The notes beneath the pieces were generated by a model. That model did not search any database. It was not told the DNA's origin and saw only the letters and a program-made list of their open reading frames with translations. The position numbers and the translations under genes were made by a program. Positions 1-12,588 of a DNA stretch of 64,000 nucleotides are shown in pieces. The DNA is from Schistosoma mansoni (Eukaryota; Platyhelminthes; Trematoda; Strigeidida; Schistosomatidae). The stretch lies in NCBI RefSeq assembly GCF_000237925.1, contig NW_017386025.1, positions 2,650,215 through 2,714,214 of the forward strand, written 5' to 3'. The first letter of the stretch is position 1; each line of letters opens with the position of its first letter.

Positions 1-928
1 GGTTGTCCCCCCATGTTCGGTGATTCTTTGACTTATGTCTTTTAATTTGTGTTGGCCTCGCTACTCCATCAAGTCAACTTGTAATATGCGATCTCAAACG
101 CTTCATTGCGGACTTAGCGGTTGGAATTCCATGACAACGATAAAATAGAGTGCATAATTAAAATAACTATAGTGATCAGGTCATTTGAATATTTAAACAT
201 TTCACATTCCTGTTGAGGCCAATAAACACTCATCCCACTTTGCTCCTCAGACTTTCTTTCAGTGGCTGAGACGTGAATCCCTGTTACAATCCATCACACC
301 ACGTAGTTCTGATGGGTTATTTAAAGTTTTCAGATTGATAGTTTTATTCTAAGATCAGAGATTAGTCTGCGTTCTGCCTGTCAATTAACATACCTTAAAC
401 TTCATTATTTCAAACAACTAGGTTCAGGTGAACACGTTGTTGTTAGCACTGTTACTCTATTTTCCTTCCTCCTTTATTCAGCACTTTGGTACCACTTCGG
501 TTAAGTACTCAATATTCAGTTACCTGACTTCCGGACGATTTGGCTAAGGCCAGTTAAGTGTTGCTGGCCATACAATCCTTCTCACTTGCTTACAGTTGCT
601 ATTCATTCTTTTGATGTCTGCTTCTGATTCCCGAAGCAGTGTGTTCTTTGGTCTTCTTCTTTTCATTTTGCCCCAAAGATTACAAGTTAGGGCTCGCCTT
701 GTGATGCAGTCCGATGATTTTCGTAATATATGTTCTGTGAACTTCCAGAGTCTTTTCCTAATTTCCTATTCAGATGAAAGTTTGTTTGTTCTCTCCTACA
801 CACGAACCTGTCTACTAACTTGCTGTTATATTCGCACAAATATCCTGTCTTATATTTTATAAGCTTACATGTCTTTGAATCCTAGTATATAACTCGTTGA
901 TAGTGTTATAATTAGCTCTTCAAGTAAA
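1..928. other. AT-rich leader, no gene recognised
   Basis: No convincing protein or RNA gene is visible. The last few hundred bases (roughly 480-928) directly precede the first reading frame of the LINE at 929 and may be its 5' untranslated part, but the element's true 5' end could not be placed. A short open frame at 596-862 is hydrophobic and low in complexity and looks like chance. Confidence 0.4.
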
Positions 929-2416
929 ATGGGTCGACTGACCGGGAAAAGCCGTAATTCTTCAGATAAAAGCAATTCTTTTATTACCAATACCCCGTTC
1001 TCTGCAACTCCTTTAGAATCAGATAATGGTGGGAGTGGACGTATACCACATCCGCCGCTGGAAGACTCAGTCTCTAATTCAATAATGAGCTCTACCCCAA
1101 GACCTAAAAGTATCGACAATATTAAGAGTGAATTAGACACTATCTATAAGCAATTAAGCGATATGCGATCTAAAGTGAGGTCACTTCCGAGCTCTTTATC
1201 AAAGCATGATGACCTTAAGAAAGAACTAAAGACACTATCACTCCTTCAAACGCTACTGTCAAAGGGTGTAGTTCCTGCTGAAATTGAAGACAGTATCAAA
1301 GTAGAATCTGTTATCGATTTTGTCGCTAGCGAAGTTACTAAACGAATAATCTCTCGAAATAACGTGATTATCTACAACATACCTGACAACGTCGTCATTA
1401 AATCTGTAAGGAATTCTATATTGCAGGCAGCTAACCTTCAAGATAGTCCATGCCCATGTATCCGACTTAATAAAAAGCACCAGAAATACTCGTGCCCTAT
1501 CTTGTTTAGATTCCATTCCCATTTATTAGCTGAACAGTTGAAAGAATCTGAACGGCTAATCTGGGCACTTACGAAGTTTAGAAACGCTTGTATAGTCTCA
1601 GATAAGTCCACTAACCAAAGACTTACGCAAAAGCATACCTGAGACGAGAATTACATTGTTGAGATTATAACAAACCCCATTGCCCCAGCAGTTGAACCCA
1701 TTGAAGCAGCTAACCTATATCGTGTTAGTCAGTACACTGATTTACCAATGAAGAGTGCTAGTCTGTCTCTCATGCCTGCAGTCAACTCAGATAACCAATG
1801 TATATCTGATGGAGACACTAATCCGATAGTTTCCAGTGTAGCACTAGAAGTCCATAACCAAACACCTAGTTCTAATGTAAAGGCTCTTAAAAACACTGTT
1901 AAGATTAAAAAGTCTATACCAGGTAAGAAGAAAGTATATACAAAACCTTCTGGTTCCAGAACAAATGCCAAAAATATTACGATGGCCCTACCAAACAAAA
2001 ATATATTTTCCGACATCATGCTTCACCCCACTCATCGTCGGGGAGGTTATAAGGTCACACTTTGTTCAAACGCCGCACAAGGCGGCCACTACGACTATTG
2101 TGTAGACAGGCCTAATATTAGACAGATTGTAGTAAACCAACGTGTCCCATGGTTACTCTCAAGTGTTTTAAATATTAAATTTGTAAAATGTAACTTTTCT
2201 CATCACTTTCCCAATGGACACTCTGAACTACTAGGTTACGCATCATCAACTCAACTCCAACTAGGAGGTGCCTGTCTTAGCTGTCCACCAAGTCAAGTTC
2301 AACAAATTAATCCACCTCATCAAAATAATGATTTTTTTGGCCTCCAGAAATCCATGATTCCACTAGCACTACAGTTTGTTCAAGCTATAGCCCATACGAT
2401 CAGGCAAACATATTAA
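929..2416 (+). pseudogene. LINE ORF1 protein, one in-frame stop
   Basis: One reading frame of 496 codons interrupted by a single in-frame TGA at 1640-1642; the frame is otherwise open to 2416. The N-terminal part is Ser- and Asn-rich. Residues about 60-110 are rich in Leu, Lys and Glu and look coiled-coil forming. Residues about 140-235 (NNVIIYNIPDN and following) resemble the RNA-binding domain of LINE ORF1 proteins. The later part, with a Lys-rich stretch (KIKKSIPGKKK), is probably a basic nucleic-acid binding tail. In this family ORF1 coats the element RNA. The role is inferred from position ahead of the endonuclease and from composition; sequence similarity to a named ORF1 was not tested. 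Confidence 0.6.
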
Positions 2417-2419
2417 TCC

Positions 2420-3300
2420 ATAGCCCAGGCAAATCTAGAACACCTACCATAGATAGGGAAGCTCTCGGTTTTTTTACACTCCAGATTCCCTTTTTAAACT
2501 CATTACTTATCAATGTGCGTTCACTTCTGAACAAAATTTCAACCCTGAGAACCTTAGCTTTTCTAACCAAGCCTTCTTTCATACTTGTCACTGAAACATG
2601 GTGCTCTCAAGCAGTATCTGGTTCAGAATTAAATGTCCAGAGCTATCGACTCTATCGCTGTGACAGAGAAACTAAGCGAGGATGTGATTGTCTTGTATAT
2701 GCTTTGGATGGCCTAACAACTAATACAGTTTGAGACAGTATCTTGAATGGTTTACCAAAATCAGCCTGGATATCAGTCAACACTCTAAATCGTAGTCTAC
2801 TCCTGGGATGTATTTACAGAGCTCCTTATAGTTCGGATAATGTGAATGAGTTATTATCAACGCATTTATACATGCATCTGCTCTGAACTTCAATGCGAAG
2901 GTTATCACTGGGGGTTTCACTTATCCTGGGATCAACTGGAGTACCGGTAGTCGTCAGTCAAGTAGTGATGAATTTTCGGCAATCCTTCATCTGCACTACT
3001 GATCACAGTGGGTTCGTACTCCAACAAGGGGTATTATTATGCTTGATCTAATATTTAGTAATGTCATCCCACTATCTGTACAAGTATACAATGAATTTGA
3101 AAGTAGTGACCGAAAGATAGTAATTTGTGCTTTCCCTGTCTATCCCTCTTATAACCGACCGACTGAAAAAACCTGCCCATATAGAGACCATAGGCATGCT
3201 GACTGGGACCGCTTGAGTTCACTGATTAAACTTTCAGACTGGGATGATTTTTTTCATGTGATGGTCTCATGGATGCCATTGACAAATTCTGTTTGATCGT
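2420..3300 (+). pseudogene. LINE ORF2 endonuclease region, broken
   Basis: Fragments of an apurinic endonuclease-like domain that nicks target DNA in non-LTR retrotransposons. The visible order is SLLINVRSLLNKIS, then SFILVTETWC with the metal-binding Glu, then SAWISVNTLNRSLLLGCIYRAPYSS-like sequence after a stop near 2731, then KVITGGFTYPGINW where intact relatives have GDFN, then the LDLIFSN block at about 3040. The SDH catalytic triplet of the family reads SDR here. Several stops and frame shifts separate the blocks. Confidence 0.6.
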
Positions 3301-3886
3301 TAACTGTTGTCTAGATTCCTGTGCACCAATTGAAACGTACAGGTTTAGTAAACCTTACGAATCATATACACCAGATAAATATCGCAATAAACTAATGCGC
3401 CTACAGAAACGTTATTTTAAGTCAAACGACTTCATGGTAGTTGTACAAACAACAATGATTTTTCACCAAATTAAAGAGAAACATTGGTTAAAAGCAATTT
3501 TTGAGGAGCTATTAGCGCTTAGTACTAGGTCAAAAGTACAAAACTTAATTCTCCTTTTCAATAAACGCTCTAAATCAACTCAAAATGTTGATATATCATG
3601 CGTCCCGCATAATAACAGTTCTATATAGGACTTCAAAACTATAGCAGACCTTTTCAGTGGTATTTTTGCAAATGGCGAAAAATCCATAAATGGGGTTGTT
3701 TCAAGAGTTATATGCGTGACTAGCAACTCAATAAAATATATCTCCTTCACATGCTTGAAAATTATTAGGGCTTTAAATACCCTTAAGGTTTCGAGAGGTC
3801 ATGGAGCAGACAGGAATTCATAATTTCTCTACAAGTATGGTGGTACGGATAGTCCATTTCTTCTTCTGAAGCTGTTTGCTCTCTCT

Positions 3887-5290
3887 ATGGAATCAGTTTC
3901 TTACCCTTACTGTTGGAAAACCGCGTACATCATACAACGTTACAAATCTGAAGATAAGACAGGCATGAACAATTATCGGCTGATAAATATTATTCCCGTT
4001 GTCTCTAAGATTATGAAAAAAATTATTAGTGACGAACTAGCCAACCATTTACTGACTGAAAAATTTATCAATGATACGCAACGTTGATTTCTTAAAAATC
4101 GATCTTGTATGACATATTACTTTGACTTCTTTAATTTAGTTTATTCTCTACGTAGCCAAGGTTATCTAGTGTAAGTGCTGTACATGGACATTTCTACAAC
4201 CTTCAACATGGTTAATCACCAACCTCTGTTGGATACACTAGCATTTTATGGGGTTCAAAACCCTTTTGCTTGGTTGATTTGATTCATTCGTCAGCAACTG
4301 ACATCAAATAGTTAAAATTAACTCCTCATTGTCGAACGCTGCCCTTGTTTGAATTGGTGTAATAAAAGGTAGTTTTCTTAGGCCCTTCACTATGTTTAGT
4401 GCTTATCAATGATTTCTGTGAACGTTTTTTGTGTAGGTAAGTCCCTTCTGTATGCAGATGATCTTAAAGTAGTGCATTCATTATTTCCACATGAGTTGAA
4501 CAATATTCAAATTGAATCATCATGGAGCATAACAAGGTGGCACAGTGGTGATCATAATGGTAGCAGGGGCTTGGTACAGCTAAATGTGGATGGATATGCC
4601 TCGGTGATGCATCATTCAACTTAGATCTTACCATAAATGGTGAAGTGTTATCTAGATTACATTCAGTATTAGACTTGGGACCTAGGTACTCCTAAGACTT
4701 ATCGTTTACAGAACAGATATTTAAACAGACTTCCAAGTCTCAACGTCTTACAGATTACATGACTCGAAATCTTTTTAACAATGAATCACGTATTTTAATG
4801 TACAGAGTTTTTGTTCGACCACTCCTAGATTACTGCGCCTTTATTCTTAGTGCACGCATAAAGGATAAATTGAGGCTGGAATCAGTACAGAGACGATTTA
4901 CATTTTGTATTCTTGGAAATAATTGTAAGTTGACTTGTAGTTCTAGATGTAATAAACTTGGATTCTACCCTTTATAGAAGAGGAGACTCAAACCAAACCT
5001 TTTCTTCTTTTTCTTCTTCAATATGCAGAAACTTCTCATTACGACATACGTAACTGCTTGTCACTAGTGAAACAAACCCATTCCAAATCATCTCTCCATA
5101 TGAATTACTTTACCTGTAAATATTCTAGACTCTGGAATAATCTGCTACAATTTATCCGCACTATAAAATCACCCTAATTCTTTGTTCACTGCATTGATGC
5201 AGATTGCTCCTCTAAAAATGCATTAAATATTTTAGCACTTCTAAGTGTATCTTACTCCACAAGTGAAATTATAGGAACTTTAAGTGTTTA
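3887..5290 (+). pseudogene. LINE ORF2 reverse transcriptase region, broken
   Basis: RT blocks in order: WKTAYIIQRYK and MNNYRLINIIPVVSKIMKKI (3910-4030), YMDISTTFNMVNHQPLLD (about 4180-4235, where intact relatives have D-x-x-x-A-F-D), SLLYADDLKVVHS (about 4443-4480, catalytic YADD present), then the downstream VFVRPLLDYCAF and ESVQRRFTF segment (4800-4905) and a SRLWNNLLQ C-terminal block (about 5128-5155). Stops near 4085, 4172 and elsewhere break the frame. Confidence 0.65.
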
Positions 5291-5300
5291 ACCATTCTTA

Positions 5301-6739
5301 TCGGTGAATTCCCTTAGCAAAACCGATTACATGCTATCACTTTGCGTTAACATTGACCCTAGCAACCTTAACTTATTTTAATAATGTTTAACATGAACAG
5401 TGGTAAACCTGACAGGTATATTTTGGTAATCATCGTTTTATTGTTCCGTGCACTCTGTTTTCATTCTACTTTCTCTAGTTGTAGATAAATATCAATAATT
5501 CGTTCTGGTACAGGGAATAACCTTAAATAACATTGTTTGTAGATTAACAGGCTATCCACTTGAGAAAAAAATTAAAGGTTCCGTGCCGATGCATTGGATC
5601 GCTGTATGCATATCATTAATTTACTACCTAAGCAATTACTGAACTAAAAAACCTAAAACAATCTTATGCCACATGTTTGTTCCCTACATCAAATGTTGCT
5701 ATTTATATCAAATTGATCTTGCCTGTAAACTGGCTTGAATTCTGTAATTAGTATTTCCAGAATATATATATTATTATCACTATAAATGTAGATAATAAAT
5801 ACACTAGAGTCCAGTTATCATAATAACAGACAATTGAGAACGAGAGATATGTTTCTGTATCAGTGCACTTATGAGCGGTTATTAGCGTGTTGTGCTATGG
5901 AGGATTCAAAACAGAAGATGAAAATTTTGGGTCATGCAACTTTGAATCGCTATTTTACAGTCCTTCATGGTACAAATTATGGGAATTAATGGAAGAAATG
6001 CAAATGGTATCGAAAACTAATTACAAAATAAGTTTGTCGTGACTATCTCCACAGACTAAAAACTACTCCGGGAAAGAAGGGTTAGGTACATTTTGATTCT
6101 CTCCTTTAAAATTCTCGAAAATACTACTTACTATTCTCGTGATATGGTTCTTGCCCAAGGCACATATGCATGTGACCTTCGAAATGAAGTTGTAACAGCT
6201 CAGGTTGGTTGGTTAAGAGTTGACCCCAAACAACCAAGCATATGCTAAAACAGTATTGTTCAAGTATTCATTCACTTCCTTACTTTTTGTAAGCGTTATA
6301 TTCCCTATTATCTTATATCGAATGTTGAGAGCCCTTGTTTATGTGAACAGATAAGCCCAGGCTCCACTGTGACTGCGCGAAGATCGAAATAAAGACCTAT
6401 TCACTACTTCTCTGGTTTCTTCCATCAATAGCACGAGGGTTACCTTAAGGCACGAAAGTGGTGAGCTCTTTTTGAACACAAATTTAACCTCATTTTCGTT
6501 ATTAACTTTTTTTTTACTTAATCGTAAAAGTAGACCTGATTATCCGTAAACTAAGTTGAGTATATAACTAGTTTATTCCGTATTATCTTAAGTTATTCGT
6601 GTTATAGTAACCATTTTTCGTACTAACTTTATTGCTATATTTGCCACATACCTCATGTCAGACTCAATAGAAACCCATAATCTGGAGGATTTGTCACCAG
6701 TGGAGATAGACACTAGGTGATCGGTCGCCGTCACAGTTT
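5301..6739. other. AT-rich spacer, no gene recognised
   Basis: Mostly low-complexity AT-rich sequence with no usable reading frame. The last part (from about 6650) runs directly into the Gypsy gag fossil and is probably part of that element. A GC-richer patch at about 6320-6420 that ends near an AATAAA-like run could be LTR debris, but no terminal repeats were found to prove it. Confidence 0.35.
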
Positions 6740-7190
6740 TTGCGTCACCTCCAAGTGTTAATGGGTGATAACACAGTGGATGAAGCAGTCCTAAAACAAG
6801 GATGGATACAAGCTCTCCCATGCTACGTCCAACACTGTTTGGATGCACAAGATCCTGAAACCTCATTATCTCATTTAGCGCGTATAGCCGATAGAATAAT
6901 GGAGAGAGGTCCTCCAACTGGACCAGGCACAATAAATCACACACAAAAAGTAGAATCAGCAAAAGACCCCGTCATAGAAGGACTCATTGCGAGTATTAAG
7001 AGTCTCACTGAGGCTGTCACCAGAATGCAAATGGGTCATAGAAACAGGAGCAGGTCACCACAACGACCACGATCCAAGTCACAAAACAGGTCACAAATGT
7101 CCAGACAACCTGGGCAGTTTTGTTGGTACCACTGGAAGTTTGGGGTGATAAAAGATATAGTTATTAGTGTTTTTTAACACTTTACTCTGT
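6660..7190 (+). mobile_element. Ty3/Gypsy gag fossil, copy 1
   Basis: A fossil piece of an LTR retrotransposon. The stretch at 6740-7177 reads as the C-terminal part of a Gypsy Gag, with MGDNTVDEAVLKQGWIQALP, an ARIADRIMERGPP block, a basic Arg/Ser-rich tail and a QFCWYHWKFG block typical of schistosome Gypsy elements of the Boudicca kind. It is broken and lacks the rest of the element: no protease, RT or integrase follows. A second related piece lies at 9540. Confidence 0.65.
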
Positions 7191-8724
7191 TGATTCACCT
7201 TCCATTCTGAAAAATAGAGTTTTTTTTCTAACTGCAACTTCCCTTCTATTATTTGAACAGACTCCACTTTGTTAAATTTCACAACGCACTGTTCTATAAT
7301 AATGCATTCTCTTATCTGGGGGCTCTAACCACATTTTGCTCTGGCAAAGGGAGTATGAAATCCAAACTACGTTTGGGTGAAGAATAACTGTAGGGTAAAA
7401 GTGTAGTAACGCATGTTGTCCAATCGAAATCAGATTGAGGTAACAACGGTTCTAACTTTCATCATAAATACAAATGTACAATTTTACCTAAACAAATATT
7501 ACCACTCAGTTATTCAACCAATGACTGTTCCCACAATAATCGATCTAGATTACAATAAATAGCAAAATGATAAAAAATATAAGAGAATTACCGACCGCTC
7601 CAAAAAATAAGTATTATAGTATCCTTTCTGGATAGATCAAGTAAAAGATGCGCTCAATATGTTGCTTTATAACACAAAGTGTTTCCAATTCTGGGGAAGT
7701 GCTCCAATTCACAACCTAAATGCACGACCCCAGTCAAATCAAACAACACAAAGAGGGAACAATCAACATGGACAAAATATTAATTAAAGCAACATATATT
7801 CAGTTCAAGAAGAAACATAGAAACCCAGTTAAAGCAACAAAAAAATGAGAAAACTATTATGAAATGAAACATTAAAATATCAAAAGAAATCAAAAAAGAT
7901 TAAAAATAATGTACAAGTAAAGAAACCATTAAGAACAAGTTGCAAACGTATGCATGGAGAGATTTTCACACACGAAACCTTCAAAATGGATCTTACAAGT
8001 AGCTAGTATGAGTTTAATCTACTAATTTGTCATACCTCTGTCTGTCCTAATATAACATATTGAGCATTGTGTAGTGTTTACATCCAAGTGCCTTTCCACT
8101 CCTTTGTCTCTCTCTTTTCAGCATCGTGCTCTCAAAGTACAGGTATAGAGATTTTTGCGCCTGAAACAGGTTTGACATACGAGCCATTTAAGGTCACAGC
8201 TCATACCAAGCGCTCTATGAATATTCTTCATAACAAAATCAAACTTGAAAAAATTGGTGGTGCATAAATATTTATCACGATCAGAATCCTAACACAGTAA
8301 TACCGAGTTTGAACTTCGTAAGCAACGTGGACTCGATGCCATTTTGGGAAAATATTTTAAAACATGTACCCAGTGTAATACTAAAACACAAACCAATTCA
8401 TTAACGCTATGAGACATATGCATGAATGTTATGTCTTTTATTTTATTGACTTGATTTATTTAACAGTCCTACTTAAGAAGCATAGTGCAAGCAAAACAAC
8501 CTTGTAACTTATAGATCATGCTCTGGCAGAAATATATCATATTGTTATATTATAATTATAAACCTTGTGACTACTTTTCATGTAAATTTCATATATATAT
8601 ATATTTGTCACACGGTATTTGTGTTGGAGCAACCATTTTACATGTTAAGATCAATTTAGACTGAAATTCTGGAACATCAGTGCAATTTTTACCGATAGAC
8701 ATGGAGAAATAAAGTAAGTAAAAG
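7191..8724. other. AT-rich spacer, no gene recognised
   Basis: Strongly AT-rich sequence with A-rich runs around 7790-7920 and an (AT)n stretch near 8590. The only longer frame (8067-8267) shows no family features. Nothing else could be supported. Confidence 0.35.
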
Positions 8725-9033
8725 ATGGACACTGTTATGACCACAGAAGCTCGACTCTCAGAAGTTGGTCGTTGTGACATTGAGTTTTGTTATGCTCAAC
8801 CAGAGCATTATTTCACGAGCCCCAATGCTAAACCTGGTGGAATTGGCCACGAGGATTTACGCACTGTTCTCCCTCTTTTAGTCACCAAGGGGGCCCGTGA
8901 CTTAATGTTGAGTCCCCTAACCGTTTTGTGGCCCGTCATTTTGACGCCAATTAGATTGAAAAATGATGCTGTTCATCGGAAAACCACTTTAGTGGCCCTC
9001 GAATATCTGACTCTAGGTAGATCGCACGAATGA
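8725..9033 (+). other. Unrecognised 102-codon open frame beside a repeat
   Basis: An open frame of 102 codons in sequence of more balanced base composition than its surroundings. It ends within 3 bases of the start of the 410-bp dispersed repeat at 9031. No domain, membrane segment or motif was recognised. It may be a fragment of a mobile-element protein, or a chance frame in a non-coding repeat. There is no sign of introns or a partner exon. Confidence 0.2.
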
Positions 9034-9440
9034 TTGTTATCGAAATATACATGTCGCCAACTCACGTATATAATCATCAACCTGAATCGCGTTAGTGAAT
9101 AACGGAATTAAATAAATCAAATAGGGAAATGAACTTTTAAACACTTTTACTTCGTATAATCATTGATCGTATAGAGAAGCAAGATATGATGAGCAATGGA
9201 GAAGGTGGGTGAGCCAACTCAGTTTAGCCGAGTGTGAATCGATATTTATAGTCAGACAAATATAGGTCACCGACAAATAATGAGTAGATTAAGTAATTAA
9301 CATGATAGATCACATAAAAACAGTCAAAATTAATAGGTGAATAAGTGAAAGGATGAAAATGTGGCTTGAGAAGAACCAATAGATTGGTCTGTTCAGAAGC
9401 TAGAATAGCCTATGTAAGCTAGACATAGTACCAGCCACTA
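9031..9440 (+). repeat. Dispersed repeat, copy 1 (LTR-like)
   Basis: About 410 bases similar along their length to 24861-25290 in the same orientation. Shared landmarks include AATCGCGTTAGTGAATAACGG, the AATTAAATAAATC run, GAGCCAACTCA and CCAATAGATTGGTCTGTTCA. Copy 2 starts TG and ends CA, as LTRs do, so both could be old solo LTRs or a non-autonomous element. Family unknown. Confidence 0.6.
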
Positions 9441-9539
9441 CGACCTCAAAACTATACACCATTTTAAGACTCTAGCTAGTGAACCGTCTATCTTTATCAC
9501 ACGGTTAAGGAATGCAACCAATTTTTCAGGGCGAAAGAT

Positions 9540-10612
9540 CAACCGATAGGTCGGAATCACAGTTCTTATGTCACCCCCGACTCTAAGTAAACGAAAGCGT
9601 TATGGGTGATACAGCTCCAAAACAAGGATAGAAACCATCCCTCATATTTAACATCAAACACTGTGTAGATATGCAAGTCCATGAAATCTCTTTAATTCAT
9701 ATGGCGTGTATTGCAGATGCAATAATGGAAAAAGGTCCCCCAACTGGATAACGTACGATAAATCATACACAAAGGGAGTAATTACCAGAAGACCCGGTCA
9801 TATCAGAACCCAGTGCGTGTGTTAGAAGTTCCACAGGGACTGTTGCTGAAATCCAAATGGATAACACAAACAGGGATAGGTCATCACAACGACCTAAATG
9901 CAAGTAACAAAACTGGTCACAAACGTCCAGACAGTCTGGGCAATTCTGTTTGTACGATTGGAAGTTTGACGGCAACTCGATCGAATGCAGTCAGCAGGCC
10001 TAAACAGACTCCTAAGGAGATAGGAAACGGATAACCCCTCCATAGATGGCGAAGGCGGAGGTGGAGTGTCTAAATAATCGCTTGTTTTGTACTGGAGACA
10101 TGTACCAGACTGTTATTCGAGAATAAACTATTATTATTAATTCACATTCGAATGTTCTGGTGGACACCGGTGCTGAATTCAGTATCATTTACCAGAACAA
10201 AATCAAGCTGGGTCGAAAAGTTTACCAAGTTACTCTTCAAGCTTCAAAGAAAACTAAAAACGTGAGGTTCGGGCAGAAGACTTCGACACTGGACTCGGCG
10301 TTTAGGTAGAAGTTACCCTAGCTGTTCATTGTAGCCAATTTGAATCTTACAATACCAGGAATGGACTTTTTAAGGAGATATCAATTTATAATCGACACTA
10401 AGAAGCTATGTTTGACACTTAAAGAAACTTCAAGCTCCACAAAAGACAAAGGAAGTCACATCACTCCTTTAAATTTGGTACACACTCTGCAAGTAACGAC
10501 TATTAAGTTACAGGATATACTCGCAGAATCTCCAAGCCAAAGCAAACCTGACCACCAACCTCTTAAAAGTAAGCTGATGGTAAGTCATGGAATCCAAACT
10601 TTAGGCTTGTAG
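9540..10612 (+). mobile_element. Ty3/Gypsy gag-protease fossil, copy 2
   Basis: A second, more decayed fossil related to the piece at 6660-7190: the gag C-terminal blocks recur in the same order between about 9540 and 9975. It is followed by a retroviral-type aspartic protease region (VDTGAEFS, about 10160) and the downstream IPGMDFLRRYQF block (about 10349). The RT and integrase parts are absent. It carries numerous breaks and is clearly dead; it diverges visibly from copy 1 and so is probably old. Confidence 0.65.
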
Positions 10613-10978
10613 CGGTATTGGTTTTTAATCAAGCGATCTTTGAAGCTGTGAGTATGATTAATGGGAAGATTTAAATGCGGAGTGTGACACTTACAAAAGA
10701 TCAACACTGGTGAACGCAGCAACAAGGAATCGGAATGGCAAGGCTCAGCTACGCAAGCGTGGACACTCTTTGCAACCTACTGCTCTTTGGGTTGGATATA
10801 CTACCCTCTCTCCATTCTAAATATGTTCTTCAGGACTGTTAGATGTTATATTGCTAATTGTCATGATAGGAAGCGTCTGTGTAGACCTTGACTTGACTTC
10901 CACTTAAGATCTCATAGATTAGGTAGTCAAATCATGTCGTATTTACAATTTTGGGATTATTATATATATATGTACTAA

Positions 10979-11325
10979 TGTGGTGACGTCTAGTCGAGGA
11001 CGAACTATGATCACCACTACAATCCGATTACGCGCCCAGCAACGACTTTGATAGCTTGCAAACCAGAAGACTTTAATTAGCCCAGATAAAGTATATTTAT
11101 TGTCGATCTCGTGGTATCGAAAGAATACCGAGACGTGCCAATGAGTACAGGCAAAATGGGCAGAGCGTAAGAAAGTTCGAACCGAACAGGGCGGATAGCG
11201 GAACCAGAAGTGAGTCAGATACAGTTACACAAGTACAGTAAAGCAATCGCTGGTACAATTGGTTACAATAATAATTGTTTCTGTTATTCCAATCGTGTTA
11301 TTATCGAGACAAGCCGGTCACTACA
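10979..11325. mobile_element. Solo LTR, 347 bp, with 4-bp target duplication
   Basis: The segment begins TGTGGTGAC and ends GTCACTACA, near-perfect inverted termini (8 of 9) with the TG...CA ends of LTRs. It is flanked by the direct repeat CTAA at 10975-10978 and 11326-11329. No internal element lies beside it, so it looks like a solo LTR left by recombination. The size and 4-bp duplication suit a Ty3/Gypsy element; linkage to the Gypsy fossil just upstream is possible but untested. Confidence 0.75.
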
Positions 11326-11339
11326 CTAATATCAAACTA

Positions 11340-12425
11340 GACCATTCTTTCACAAGCTCACCTGTGTTTGCTTGATCCAGGAGATTAGGACCAGGCAATC
11401 TTGAAATAGCTAGGGCCGAACTCGACAGCATGTGCTACAGCAGTTAGTTCAAATGGTTCAAATGGTTGAGGACGGAATAGAAGAAGCTTTCGCTTAACGG
11501 GCTTCCGTGTCTAGTAGCAGTGGATCACCAATACCTCCATGTAAGAACCTAGGTATATGAACGATAATAGAGGAAAACAAAAGAATTTGGTAAATCATAA
11601 TAATATGTTATCCTTAGTCCTTAAGAATAAGTCAAGTTTCCTCTTAAAGGACTCCTGGGAGGTCGCTTGGACTAGCTCAGTCGGCAGCGAATTCCAGCAC
11701 TTGACAACTCTAACGGAGTAGAAGTTGTGTCTGCAGTCTGTTCTGCTATGTAGGGTCTCCAATTTCTGGGTGTTACCTCTCAGGTTAGTGTTATGACTAA
11801 GCTTAAGAAGATGTTTAAGGGGATGACCAGAAGTATTAAGGATACTGTAAGTCATAAGAAGATCACCTCTAAGACGCCTGTACTCTAACAGGTAAAGGTT
11901 AAGTGATTTGAGGCGCTCTTCATAAGGTTTGAATTTGAGTCCCCGAACTGATTTCGTGGCTCGACGTTGTATACGTTCCAGAGTGTCCTTATCCTTTTGG
12001 AGTGAGTGAGGAAATACTATGTTTCCGTACTCTAAATGGGGACGAATAAAACTGTTGAAGATTATATGGAAGGTTCTACCGTCAAACTGGCCAAAAATGC
12101 GCTTCAATGTTACCAGTGCAAGGTTTGCTTGAGAGGCGTTTTTGTCACAGTTCGCATACGATTTCAGGTCGTAAGGTACCAACACTCCTAGATCTTTTTC
12201 AACTTGGGAAACTTCTAGAGGGGAGTTACCTAAGTTATAACTATAGCCTGCAACATATCTCAGATGGACTATCTTGCACTTTGAAGTGTTGAAGTTAAGT
12301 CCGTTGTCGTCTGCCCAACTTTGAAGTCGAGTCAGATCCTCCTGAAGAACTAGTATATCATTATGATTACGTATCTCTCTCCAAAGTTTCACATCATCAG
12401 CATCGTAAGCATCCCCTCTGCTTAT
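11340..12425 (-). mobile_element. CR1-like LINE, 5'-truncated, 3' part of RT ORF
   Basis: A minus-strand LINE fragment. Reading from about 12425 downward, the frame enters at the catalytic box (DADDVKLW, a YADD variant) and runs open for 265 codons to the stop at 11595. It carries the thumb and C-terminal blocks of CR1/Jockey ORF2: QSWADDNGLNFNTSKCKIVHL-like, SFIRPHLEYGN, ERIQRRATKSVRGL, NFYSVRVVKCWNSLP. The C-terminal frame is unbroken, so the insertion is younger than the LINE at 929. Everything 5' of the YADD box is missing, the usual result of incomplete reverse transcription. About 11340-11594 is probably its 3' untranslated region. Its truncated end lies about 165 bases upstream of the proposed otubain start. 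Confidence 0.75.
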
Positions 12426-12588
12426 GGTTCCAAAGAAGAGTTAGGGCGATTGTTCGAGGATTATAGATCCCTCAGCCGTCACCACAGCGCGATAAAGATA
12501 TTGGACATAGGATTTTAAGGTCGTTGGGGGGCGCGTGGTTGGTCTTGTCGTCAATGGGTATTGGTTCGTTTTTTTGGAATATCTCGTA

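Larger units (their letters stand above)
929..5300 (+). mobile_element. Decayed near full-length CR1/Jockey-type LINE
   Basis: A non-LTR retrotransposon read on the plus strand in the expected order: ORF1 protein (929-2416), AP-type endonuclease (about 2420-3300), reverse transcriptase with the YADD box (about 3887-4500) and the C-terminal region ending around 5290. The endonuclease shows a VTETWC motif and a YRAPYSS stretch. The RT shows the NYRLINIIPVVSK segment and SLLYADDLKVV. Many stops and frame changes split ORF2, and the GDFN-like endonuclease motif reads GGFT, so a catalytic Asp is lost and the copy is dead. Clade assignment to CR1/Jockey rests on motif style only. Ends are approximate; no clear target duplication was found. 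Confidence 0.75.

Noticed and set aside
596-862. Hydrophobic 88-codon frame upstream of the LINE
   Set aside because: Low complexity, no motif, and located where the LINE 5' untranslated region is expected.
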